Counted from the first letter of the stretch, positions 1 to 5,166 are shown. The stretch is DNA of 6,830 bases from Bacillota bacterium (GCA_012512605.1 JAAZDX010000100.1:1-6830); one strand, 5' to 3'. Numbers and translations: made by a program. Notes: generated by a model from the sequence alone, not told the origin.

Positions 1-1
1 G

Positions 2-625
2 CCCCTCTCCAACCTCGACGCTAAACTACGGGTTCAGATGCGGGCGGAACTGCAAAAACTACATAACCGTCTACAAACCACCATCATCTATGTTACCCAC
101 GACCAGATTGAAGCGATGACCATGGGTGACCGGATTGTGGTGATGAAAGATGGCGTGATCCAGCAAGTCGGTCGTCCCCTTGACATCTACGACCATCCGA
201 ATAACGTGTTTGTGGCGGGCTTTATCGGCACGCCGCCGATGAACTTCATGGAGGGTGTACTCCGGCAAGAAGACGATCGGCTGTACGTGGATTTTGAAAC
301 CTTCAAAGTTTACGTCCCCGAGGGTAAATTCAGGACGGCCAATATGTATGTGGATAAAGAAATCATCTTCGGAATTCGTCCGGAGAACATTACTGAGCTT
401 GATGATACACCCGATGCGAAACAAGAAGATGTGGTTACCGCGACCGTTGATGTCAGCGAACTGATCGGGTCCGAGACTTACCTCTGGGTCTCCTATGGTC
501 AGCATAGCTTCACTGCCCGGGTGGACGCCCATACCAAAGCGGAGGATGGTGCCGAACATCAACTGGTCTTCAACACCCAGAAAATTCACCTCTTTGATAA
601 AGAAACCGAGAAAGCCATTGCCTAA
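2..625 (+). CDS. Sugar ABC transporter ATP-binding subunit, MalK/UgpC/MsmX type (5' end missing)
   Basis: This is the cytoplasmic ATPase that powers uptake of sugars or oligosaccharides by a binding-protein-dependent ABC importer. The reading frame is open from base 2, so the P-loop, Q-loop, signature motif and Walker B lie upstream of the window. The visible part begins in the D-loop (PLSNLDAKLR). The H-loop follows (YVTHDQIEAMTMGDRI, switch histidine codon at 98-100), then the typical text DRIVVMKDGVIQQVGRPLDIY. The C-terminal half is the MalK-type OB/TOBE regulatory domain, including FIGTPPMNF and FGIRPENI. This C-terminal domain separates the family from short amino-acid or antibiotic ATPases. 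Such ATPases can serve several sugar importers, so the substrate cannot be named from this fragment. A terminator follows directly, so it is the last gene of its unit. The family is certain; the choice among msmX, ugpC and malK is open. Confidence 0.95.
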   Translation, partial: PLSNLDAKLRVQMRAELQKLHNRLQTTIIYVTHDQIEAMTMGDRIVVMKDGVIQQVGRPLDIYDHPNNVFVAGFIGTPPMNFMEGVLRQEDDRLYVDFETFKVYVPEGKFRTANMYVDKEIIFGIRPENITELDDTPDAKQEDVVTATVDVSELIGSETYLWVSYGQHSFTARVDAHTKAEDGAEHQLVFNTQKIHLFDKETEKAIA

Positions 626-645
626 AGGAAAAAGCTTGGTCTTAG

Positions 646-689
646 TAATCCCTCATCGCTGCGGTGAGGGATTATTTAAATTTTTCTTT
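646..689 (+). terminator. Intrinsic terminator after the ABC ATPase gene
   Basis: The 10-bp perfect arms TAATCCCTCA (646-655) and TGAGGGATTA (665-674) form a stem, extended inward by a T-G wobble and two G-C pairs, with a 3-nt loop at 659-661. A T-rich tract (675-689) follows. It starts 21 bases after the ABC ATPase stop and separates that gene from the sugar kinase. Confidence 0.9.
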
Positions 690-724
690 ATCCTATAAAG
701 TCGGGCGTAGAAGGGGAGGTAATC

Positions 725-1720
725 ATGTATTATTTGGGTATTGATTTGGGGGGGACCAATATTGCCATCGGGTTGGTGAATGAAGAGGGAGAGATCGTTG
801 CGCGCGGAAGCGCCCCGACCGGAAGGGAACGTAGCGCCACGGAGATCCTGAAAGACATGGCCGAGCTTGCGCAGGAGGTGGCCGCCAAAGCCGGGGTTGG
901 TCTGGACCAGATTAACAGTATTGGAGTGGGTTCACCAGGGGCACCCGATGTGGAGAATGGGGCTATTATTTACAACAACAATATTGGTTTTCGCAACGTT
1001 CCGGTCCGTACCGAACTGCAAAAATACATGCCATTACCGGTTTATGTCGATAATGATGCCAACTGTGCCGCCCTGGCTGAGGGTTTGCTCGGGGCGGCCG
1101 GTGGGGTCCGTCACTCGGTCACGGTTACACTGGGGACCGGGATCGGTGGTGGGATAATCATTGATCATAACATCTACAGCGGATTTAATAACGCTGGTTC
1201 CGAATTAGGCCACATGGTGATTGTGGCGGGCGGGAAATTGTGTACCTGTAACCGGAAAGGCTGTTGGGAAGCATATGCGTCCGCCCGGGGCTTGGCCGAG
1301 CTGACTCGGGAGGCGGCGGTTAAGGCACCCGATTCTTTGCTCTATACGATGGTTAACGGGGATTTAAGTAAAATCTCCGCGAAAACTCCTTTTGATGCCG
1401 CCAAGCAAGGCGATGCCGTTGCCGCAGAGGTGATCGACAAGTACCTGGATTACCTGGCCGTTGGGATTGGTAATATCGTCAATATCCTTCAACCCGAAGT
1501 GATCGTGATTGGCGGTGGTGTTTCGAAAGAAGGCGAGAATCTTTTGGTCCCCCTGAAGGCGAAAGTAACACGGGAGTGTTACGGTCAGGAAGGGGTCCCT
1601 GCTGCGGAGTTGCGATTAGCCCTTCTGGGCAATGATGCAGGGATTGTTGGGGCGGCGCTCCTGGGCTTCCCGCCGGAGAAACGCGCCCTGCTCAGCCTAT
1701 TTAGTCCGGGTCGTAAGTAA
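725..1720 (+). CDS. ROK-family sugar kinase, glucokinase-like
   Basis: A cytoplasmic ATP-dependent kinase that phosphorylates a hexose, most likely glucose, at the 6-hydroxyl and feeds glycolysis. The 331-residue length is normal for ROK kinases. The N-terminal phosphate-binding loop is LGIDLGGTNIAIGLV (residues 4-18). VDNDAN (108-113) carries the catalytic aspartate region, and a second ATP-binding segment is TLGTGIGGG. The substrate/zinc motif ELGH (160-163) is followed by CTCNRKGCWEAYAS, so H163, C173, C175 and C180 form the usual structural zinc site. The common CxCGxxGCxE pattern has N in place of G at residue 176. The ATG follows AGGGGAGGT (712-719) at good spacing. The gene follows a sugar ABC ATPase but is separated from it by a terminator, so it probably has its own promoter; a TATAAA at 694-699 lacks a convincing -35 box. 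A role on N-acetylglucosamine, mannose or fructose cannot be excluded, and a ROK repressor is ruled out because no N-terminal helix-turn-helix is present. The last 24 bases overlap yyaC tail to tail. Confidence 0.95.
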   Translation: MYYLGIDLGGTNIAIGLVNEEGEIVARGSAPTGRERSATEILKDMAELAQEVAAKAGVGLDQINSIGVGSPGAPDVENGAIIYNNNIGFRNVPVRTELQKYMPLPVYVDNDANCAALAEGLLGAAGGVRHSVTVTLGTGIGGGIIIDHNIYSGFNNAGSELGHMVIVAGGKLCTCNRKGCWEAYASARGLAELTREAAVKAPDSLLYTMVNGDLSKISAKTPFDAAKQGDAVAAEVIDKYLDYLAVGIGNIVNILQPEVIVIGGGVSKEGENLLVPLKAKVTRECYGQEGVPAAELRLALLGNDAGIVGAALLGFPPEKRALLSLFSPGRK

Positions 1721-2335
1721 GGTGGTCTCCCGTTGGTTCATTCTTTGTTGCGGAAAAAATCCCCGGCAACTATTGATCAGTCCGGCGCTGATCACTTCCG
1801 CCATCCGCATGACTAGGCTTAAACGGGTGTTTTGGAGGACAAGGTACTCCATGAAACCACCGACATTTACAACGCCGACGATGTGCATCTGCCCCACTGC
1901 GGGCAGATGTTTATTTACACCCGTTCCAGGACGTAGCGGGCCGGGTTTAATATTGATATAACCGATGCTTTCGGTCCGTCCCAAGCAGGCGTCGACGGCG
2001 ATAACAAATGGGTTTTCAAAGTTTTCCTCAATCTCTTTGATCGTTGCCTCGAGGTTTACTGCATGAACGGGACGGTCTAGCGTACCGTAGACTTTAACCT
2101 GAGGGGGAAGGTGATCTTTGACTTTTGTCCCGACCAGCGGCCCCAAACTGTCGCCCGTTGAGCGGTCGGTTCCAATACATAAAAGAACAAGGGATGAATT
2201 TTTTACACACATATGGGTAAAGGACTTTTTGAGGCGTTCCGTACATAACTGGGCAGCTTGCTCATCCTTGCTATCGATACGATACGGAAGCAACGGTTGC
2301 AAATGGGCGGGTTTACGCGCTAAAGAGAACCACAA
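1697..2335 (-). CDS. yyaC: Sporulation protein YyaC, DUF1256, relative of germination protease GPR
   Basis: A 212-residue protein of the YyaC/DUF1256 family, found in spore formers and structurally related to the GPR spore protease and hydrogenase-maturation (HybD-like) proteases; its substrate is not established. The visible signature is CIGTDRSTGDSLGPLVG (residues 53-69), which carries D57 and D62. The second acidic motif is VIAVDACLG with D115, followed by a glycine- and proline-rich IKPGPLRPGTGV segment and VVNVGGFMEYLVLQ. The order GxxxxxGDxLGP then VDAxxG matches the two acidic motifs of the GPR/HybD fold, so the active-site scaffold appears intact. The start is TTG at 2335, not ATG: a strong ribosome binding site (GGTGGAGGGG, reading the minus strand) lies five bases upstream. 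Length agrees with the usual size of about 200 residues. The gene is alone on the minus strand, divergent from the 2336-2803 region and convergent with the sugar kinase, with a 24-bp 3' overlap. Family confidence is high; the biochemical role is unproven. Confidence 0.93.
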   Translation of the reverse strand: MWFSLARKPAHLQPLLPYRIDSKDEQAAQLCTERLKKSFTHMCVKNSSLVLLCIGTDRSTGDSLGPLVGTKVKDHLPPQVKVYGTLDRPVHAVNLEATIKEIEENFENPFVIAVDACLGRTESIGYINIKPGPLRPGTGVNKHLPAVGQMHIVGVVNVGGFMEYLVLQNTRLSLVMRMAEVISAGLINSCRGFFPQQRMNQRETTLLTTRTK

Positions 2336-2340
2336 ACTTA

Positions 2341-2350
2341 CCCCTCCACC
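2341..2350 (-). promoter_or_regulatory. Ribosome binding site that fixes the TTG start of yyaC
   Basis: Read on the minus strand this is GGTGGAGGGG, followed by the 5-nt spacer TAAGT and then TTG. The spacing is ideal for the TTG codon at 2335, and no in-frame ATG or GTG competes nearby. Confidence 0.75.
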
Positions 2351-2359
2351 TTTCCGGCA

Positions 2360-2387
2360 AAATTACACACTGTATCTTATGTAATTT
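2360..2387. repeat. Perfect 8-bp inverted repeat with 12-bp spacer, operator-like
   Basis: AAATTACA (2360-2367) and TGTAATTT (2380-2387) are exact reverse complements, separated by 12 bp. The element lies between yyaC on the minus strand and the plus-strand RNA/mazG region. It is A/T-rich and followed by a run of G, so it does not resemble a rho-independent terminator on the plus strand. A binding site for a dimeric regulator controlling one or both divergent units is a reasonable inference. No regulator gene is visible in the window, and a chance palindrome in an A/T-rich spacer is not excluded. Confidence 0.45.
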
Positions 2388-2402
2388 GGGGGGGAGGTAT
2401 AC

Positions 2403-2468
2403 ATGGTTTTTCAATTTAGGTCGGAAAATTCTTGGCGAAGGGGAACTGGCGGCTTGTCCGTTACGTAA
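2403..2468 (+). CDS. Possible 21-codon small ORF with a very strong ribosome binding site
   Basis: ATG at 2403 is preceded by a run of G ending in GGAGGT (2393-2398) with a five-base gap from GGAGG, one of the strongest Shine-Dalgarno sites in the window. The 21-residue product begins MVFQFRSEN and ends GGLSVT; it has several arginines and no membrane segment. Its stop (TAA, 2466-2468) falls inside the 5' part of the candidate structured RNA, so translation would run through the first strand of the terminal helix. It may be a leader peptide whose translation influences RNA folding, or a chance ORF behind a G-rich stretch. I do not recognise the sequence, and two longer overlapping frames in the same region also look non-coding. 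Confidence 0.25.
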   Translation: MVFQFRSENSWRRGTGGLSVT

Positions 2469-2693
2469 CAAAAGAAAACAGCGGGGCTGGGCGGCTATGG
2501 TTCAAGGAGACGGGGGGATACTATCTAGGCTTTATCATAAGGCAACGACGGGAAAAGCCCATACGCTGGACAGTCGCCACGCTGGCTACTGCCAAGGCAC
2601 TCACCCCAGCAACATTAGTTAACGAGAAAATCAATTCAAAGCTGGGTGAGTGTCCTGCAGGATGAAAAGGTGAACCCAGATGGGCGACAAGCC
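2451..2693 (+). ncRNA. Candidate structured RNA of about 243 nt upstream of mazG, family unknown
   Basis: A gene-poor stretch contains helices that fit together in one nested fold. The terminal helix is GGCTTGTC (2451-2458) with GACAAGCC (2686-2693). Hairpin A is GGCTTT (2528-2533) with AAAGCC (2554-2559) and a 20-nt loop. Hairpin B spans 2571-2591 (CAGT/ACTG, one mismatch, GCCA/TGGC, loop CGC). Hairpin C pairs 2596-2610 with 2641-2654: 14 pairs including one wobble, a single bulged C at 2607, and an A-rich 30-nt loop. Purine-rich linkers lie between the helices, and competing pairings (for example GTCGCC 2573-2578 with GGCGAC 2683-2688) could permit switching. The usual hallmarks of tmRNA, RNase P RNA, SRP RNA, T-boxes and cobalamin or SAM riboswitches are not visible. 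A raiA-type RNA, common in Firmicutes and of similar size, is one possibility I cannot confirm. No terminator is evident before mazG, so it could be a mazG leader or a processed small RNA. The minus strand would fold similarly; the plus strand is assumed from the mazG orientation. Confidence 0.5.
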
Positions 2694-2788
2694 CCGGAGA
2701 CGGACAGCAGCAGGTTTAAGCAGTGGTGTCCATGGCACCGAAAAAAACGACAGACAAGTGTTTTTTAAGTAGCAAGAAACCAGAAAAC

Positions 2789-2794
2789 GGAGGA
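2789..2794 (+). promoter_or_regulatory. Ribosome binding site that decides the GTG start of mazG
   Basis: GGAGGA lies nine bases before GTG at 2804, with a further AGAGAGG between. The longer in-frame candidate GTG at 2723 has no Shine-Dalgarno site, and an in-frame TAA sits just before it (2717-2719), so the shorter start is preferred. Confidence 0.7.
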
Positions 2795-2803
2795 GAGAGG
2801 AAA

Positions 2804-3598
2804 GTGAGCAGTGGCCAAGAGTTAGAGCGGTTAGAAGAGATCATGCGTACTTTAAGAAGTGACCAGGGTTGCCCCTGGGATCGGAAGCAGACCCACCGGT
2901 CTTTAAGGCCTTATTTATTGGAAGAGGCGTATGAAGTTTTGGAAGCGCTGGAAGAGGAGTCCCCGGCCCACCTCCGTGAAGAACTAGGTGACCTTTTGTT
3001 ACAGGTGGTCTTCCATGCACAACTGGCCGCGGAGAGCGGCCACTTTACCCTGGCGGAGGTCCTCGCGGAACTCAACGCCAAGCTGATTCGCCGGCATCCC
3101 CATGTCTTTGCGGCTCCGGAGAAGACCGAAGTCGAAGCGGTAGTTGCCAACTGGGAAGAGATCAAGGCGCGGGAGAAAGCGGCGGCGCCTAGTTCGGCCC
3201 TTTCCGGGGTGCCAACCACTTTTCCGGCATTAATGCGCGCGGAGAAGGTGCAAGCGAAAGCCGCCCGGGTTGGTTTTGACTGGCCAGACGTGCGGGGACC
3301 CCTCGCCAAGGTTAAAGAGGAAGCGGAAGAACTGGTTGCCGTCTGGGAAGCCGGAGTTGAGAGCGAAGCGGACCGGCGGAAACTGGAAGAGGAGTTTGGC
3401 GATCTCCTTTTTTCCCTGGTTAATCTGGCCCGTTTTCTTAAGATCCGGCCCGAGCTGGCTCTGCTGCAAAGCACCGAAAAGTTCGTCCGCCGCTTTCGCT
3501 GCTTGGAAGAACGGGCCGCCGCGCAGGGGCAGGAGCTTTCCGCCCTTACGCTGGAAGAGATGGACCAGCTTTGGGAGGAAGAAAAGAAGCAGTCTTAA
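2804..3598 (+). CDS. mazG: Nucleoside triphosphate pyrophosphohydrolase MazG
   Basis: A cytoplasmic all-alpha NTP pyrophosphatase that hydrolyses (d)NTPs to the monophosphate and diphosphate and is thought to clear non-canonical nucleotides. With the GTG start the protein has 264 residues, matching the two-domain E. coli MazG (263). The N-terminal hallmark GCPWDRKQTHRSLRPYLLEE starts at residue 22. Two tandem MazG domains are visible, each with the EExxE...ExxD magnesium-binding pattern: E40, E41 and E44 with E60 and D63 in the first, and E173, E174 and E177 with E197 and D200 in the second. Both metal sites look intact, so activity is expected. Many Firmicutes, including B. subtilis YabN, carry MazG fused to an N-terminal tetrapyrrole-methylase-like domain. 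That domain is absent here, and an in-frame stop at 2717-2719 excludes a hidden extension. The gene precedes spoIID-like and yabP genes in the same direction, recalling the B. subtilis yabN-yabP cluster. The structured RNA upstream could act on it. Confidence 0.95.
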   Translation: MSSGQELERLEEIMRTLRSDQGCPWDRKQTHRSLRPYLLEEAYEVLEALEEESPAHLREELGDLLLQVVFHAQLAAESGHFTLAEVLAELNAKLIRRHPHVFAAPEKTEVEAVVANWEEIKAREKAAAPSSALSGVPTTFPALMRAEKVQAKAARVGFDWPDVRGPLAKVKEEAEELVAVWEAGVESEADRRKLEEEFGDLLFSLVNLARFLKIRPELALLQSTEKFVRRFRCLEERAAAQGQELSALTLEEMDQLWEEEKKQS

Positions 3599-3623
3599 GC
3601 GGCGATCCTGTATAATCCTCCGT

Positions 3624-3657
3624 CCTTCGGTTAAGTTAATTCTAGAACCAAAGAAGG
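3624..3657 (+). other. Imperfect hairpin touching the ribosome binding site of the spoIID-like gene
   Basis: CCTTCGGTT (3624-3632) pairs with AACC (3646-3649) and GAAGG (3653-3657), with a three-base AAA bulge and a 13-nt loop. Its 3' arm runs into the first bases of the purine-rich ribosome binding site (GGAGG at 3658-3662). It lacks a T-tract, so it is not a terminator for mazG. It might modulate initiation of the next gene or be a chance fold in the 71-bp spacer. Confidence 0.3.
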
Positions 3658-3669
3658 GGAGGGATCGGG

Positions 3670-4629
3670 TTGTTGCCACCCAAATTCATCCGTAAACTAT
3701 TTTTCTTTGCCGGTGCCCTGTTGCTGTTGTTCCCGTTTTTAATGGGCTGTCCCGGTATGGAAGGGAATGTTGCGAAGAAACTGACCAAGGAACCGGAGAT
3801 CTCCGTCTATTTCCACAAAACAAAAGAGACGAAGACGATGCCGATTGAAGAATATCTCCTCGGCGTAGTCGCCGGAGAGATGAAGCCGGACTGGCCGGTG
3901 GAGGCCTATGCGGCTCAGGCGATTGTCGCCCGGACTTTCACGATGGACTTTATTGCCGACGGTGGGACTAAAGAGCAACATAATACCGATATCTCCACCG
4001 ATGAAGAAGAAGCCCAGGCTTATAACGCCGAGGCGATTACGCCGGAAATCCGGCGGGCCGTCCGGATGACAGCCGGGCAAGTAATGACTTACCGGGGGCG
4101 GTATGTGAAAGGGTGGTTCTCGGCTAGCTGCGGTGGGCGCACAGCGTTAGCCAAAGACGGTTTAGCCTATAAGGAACCGGAACCTCCTTATATGCGCTCG
4201 GTTTCCTGCCCGGAGGCGGAAGTGATTCCGAAAGAAGAATTGTTTTGGGAAAACAAATTCACCCCCCAGGAGCTTACGGCCGCCCTTTCCGAACTCGGGG
4301 AAGAGATCGGGACCGTTTCCCGGATGGCGGTAGTGTCCCGGAGTAAAGAATCCCATCGGGCGCGGGAACTGAAATTCACTGGTGCTAATGGTGAAGCCAC
4401 TGTCCCGGGGGCTGATTTCCGGATCGCGATTGGTCCGCAAAAAATGCGTTCCATTTGGCTGACCGATCTTGAACATGAAGCCGACGGGATCACCCTGACC
4501 GGTCGGGGCTTTGGCCATGGAGTTGGGTTGTGCCAGTGGGGCGCCCACGCTCTGGCCAAAAAAGGAAAAAACCCGGAGGAGATTATCAAGCATTATTACC
4601 CCAAAGTAAAGATCCAGAAATTATGGTGA
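3670..4629 (+). CDS. spoIID: SpoIID/LytB-domain protein, probable sporulation lytic transglycosylase
   Basis: SpoIID proteins are membrane-anchored lytic transglycosylases. They cleave peptidoglycan glycan strands after SpoIIP has removed stem peptides, driving engulfment of the forespore together with SpoIIM. The 319-residue product has the whole SpoIID domain: IEEYLLGVVAGEM (59-71), where E70 aligns with the family's catalytic glutamate, then EAYAAQAIVARTFTMD, SASCGGRT and the C-terminal GRGFGHGVGLCQWGAHALA signature followed by EEIIKHYYP. The N-terminus is a hydrophobic segment (residues 10-25) ending LMGC at 24-27. This is either a membrane anchor or a weak lipobox with C27 as the lipidated residue. 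Cysteines at 154, 180 and 288 could bind metal or form a disulfide. TTG at 3670 is chosen because GGAGG (3658-3662) lies seven bases upstream; TTG at 3673 is an alternative. The gene lies between mazG and yabP, where B. subtilis has yabO, so it may be a SpoIID paralogue rather than the engulfment enzyme itself. The family is secure. Confidence 0.9.
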   Translation: MLPPKFIRKLFFFAGALLLLFPFLMGCPGMEGNVAKKLTKEPEISVYFHKTKETKTMPIEEYLLGVVAGEMKPDWPVEAYAAQAIVARTFTMDFIADGGTKEQHNTDISTDEEEAQAYNAEAITPEIRRAVRMTAGQVMTYRGRYVKGWFSASCGGRTALAKDGLAYKEPEPPYMRSVSCPEAEVIPKEELFWENKFTPQELTAALSELGEEIGTVSRMAVVSRSKESHRARELKFTGANGEATVPGADFRIAIGPQKMRSIWLTDLEHEADGITLTGRGFGHGVGLCQWGAHALAKKGKNPEEIIKHYYPKVKIQKLW

Positions 4630-4639
4630 CCGACTTCTG

Positions 4640-4668
4640 GTCCAATTGCCCACCTTTGCTCATATGAT
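4640..4668 (+). promoter_or_regulatory. Possible sigma-E-type promoter before yabP
   Basis: GTCCAATT (4640-4647) resembles the sigma-E -35 element and CATATGAT (4661-4668) resembles the CATACAnT -10 element, with a 13-bp spacer. Each matches its remembered consensus at six of eight positions. It lies between the spoIID-like stop and the yabP start, and B. subtilis yabP is sigma-E controlled, so the context fits. Matching by eye to a loose consensus leaves this uncertain. Confidence 0.35.
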
Positions 4669-4699
4669 ATTAATGAAAAATGTGCAGAGGGGGGCAAGG

Positions 4700-4981
4700 A
4701 TGGACCCGAAAGGAACAAAGACCGGCCATCAATTGACGATGGTCAACCGGGAAAAGCTGACCCTTGATGGGGTTACTAATGTGGGCAGTTACGACCCGAC
4801 TGAATTATTACTGGAGACCGCCGCTGGGGTACTGTTGATTAAAGGCGATAATCTCCATTTGACCTTGTTGAATCTGGAACAAGGAAAAATCGGGTTAACG
4901 GGAGAGATTAACGCCCTCACCTACAGCAATGAATCGCTCCACCAAAAAAGTAAAGGTCTTTTAGGTAAGCTCTTTAAGTGA
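4700..4981 (+). CDS. yabP: Sporulation protein YabP
   Basis: A small sporulation protein of the YabP family (93 residues here, about 100 in B. subtilis). YabP is expressed in the mother cell under sigma-E and is needed for normal sporulation; its molecular activity is not defined. The sequence has the family pattern: HQLTMVNREKLTLDGVTNV near the N-terminus, then LLLETAAGVLLIKGDNLHL, and LTGEINALTYS leading to a basic C-terminal KGLLGKLFK. There is no signal peptide or membrane segment. The beta-rich pattern resembles that of YqfC/YabP relatives, but the HQLTMVNRE opening and the mazG neighbourhood favour YabP. The frame is open upstream to about 4646. ATG at 4700 is chosen because GAGGGGGG (4687-4694) ends five bases before it and the conserved region begins just after. 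The usual partner yabQ does not follow; a terminator does. Confidence 0.92.
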   Translation: MDPKGTKTGHQLTMVNREKLTLDGVTNVGSYDPTELLLETAAGVLLIKGDNLHLTLLNLEQGKIGLTGEINALTYSNESLHQKSKGLLGKLFK

Positions 4982-5008
4982 GGGACGATCTTGATTCCCT
5001 TCCGTATT

Positions 5009-5028
5009 AAGCAAGGTCGACTTTGCTT
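5009..5028 (+). other. Small hairpin in the yabP 3' untranslated region
   Basis: AAGCAAGG (5009-5016) pairs with CTTTGCTT (5021-5028) around a TCGA loop: eight pairs including one G-T. It lies 11 bases before the terminator hairpin. GGTC at 5015-5018 could instead pair with GACC at 5029-5032. No T-tract follows, so it is not a terminator on its own; a role in 3'-end stability is only a guess. Confidence 0.35.
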
Positions 5029-5039
5029 GACCGACACAG

Positions 5040-5075
5040 AAAAAAAGAGGAAACGACCTCTTTTTTTGTTTTTAT
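5040..5075 (+). terminator. Intrinsic terminator after yabP
   Basis: AAAAAAAGAGG (5040-5050) and CCTCTTTTTTT (5057-5067) form a perfect 11-bp stem with a six-base loop, continued by GTTTTTATTT. The A-run on the 5' side means it could also terminate minus-strand transcription, though no gene is seen there. It separates yabP from the downstream metallopeptidase gene. Confidence 0.92.
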
Positions 5076-5087
5076 TTCCGGCAGGAA

Positions 5088-5115
5088 TTGTTGTTGCTTT
5101 ATGGAAACATATAAA
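5088..5115 (+). promoter_or_regulatory. Possible promoter for the metallopeptidase gene
   Basis: TTGTTG (5088-5093) and TATAAA (5110-5115) are separated by 16 bp and lie just after the yabP terminator, where a new promoter is needed. The -10 box matches the sigma-A consensus at five of six positions, the -35 box only at its first three. The 52-base leader to the ATG looks otherwise featureless. Confidence 0.35.
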
Positions 5116-5166
5116 AGTCCAACCAAACCTGGAGCACTTTGCGAAAAACTTACCTTGAGGTGTAGG

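Noticed and set aside
71..589. Minus-strand 172-codon ORF opposite the ABC ATPase
   Set aside because: It lies wholly antisense to a clear MalK-type sequence and has no recognisable motif.
2386..2665. Two overlapping plus-strand ORFs of 78 and 77 codons in the intergenic region (2386-2622 and 2432-2665)
   Set aside because: Neither has a recognisable family signature or a well-placed ribosome binding site of its own, and they overlap each other in different frames. Both lie over the base-paired RNA candidate.
2451..2693. Structured region as tmRNA, RNase P RNA, SRP RNA, 6S RNA, or a T-box, cobalamin or SAM riboswitch
   Set aside because: No tRNA-like ends or tag, no RNase P core sequences, no SRP tetraloop helix and no T-box GGTGG-type bulge were found. 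The fold is branched rather than the long rod of 6S RNA, and the riboswitch core sequences are not seen.
2725..2766. Possible terminator before mazG (hairpin 2725-2739, A-run 2741-2747, T-run 2761-2766)
   Set aside because: The GC-containing hairpin is followed by A, not T. The T-run is preceded only by a weak A/T stem with an 11-base loop, and no T-tract follows that stem.
2723..2803. Longer MazG start at GTG 2723
   Set aside because: There is no Shine-Dalgarno sequence before it, the extra 27 residues do not resemble MazG, and GTG 2804 has a good site.
3611..3616. Perfect TATAAT as a sigma-A promoter for the spoIID-like gene
   Set aside because: No -35-like hexamer lies 16-18 bp upstream and the extended -10 TG is not at the correct offset. 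It remains possible but is unsupported.
2911..3679. Minus-strand ORFs opposite mazG (2911-3474 and 3230-3679)
   Set aside because: They have low-complexity serine/alanine/arginine-rich composition, as expected from the reverse strand of glutamate- and leucine-rich codons.
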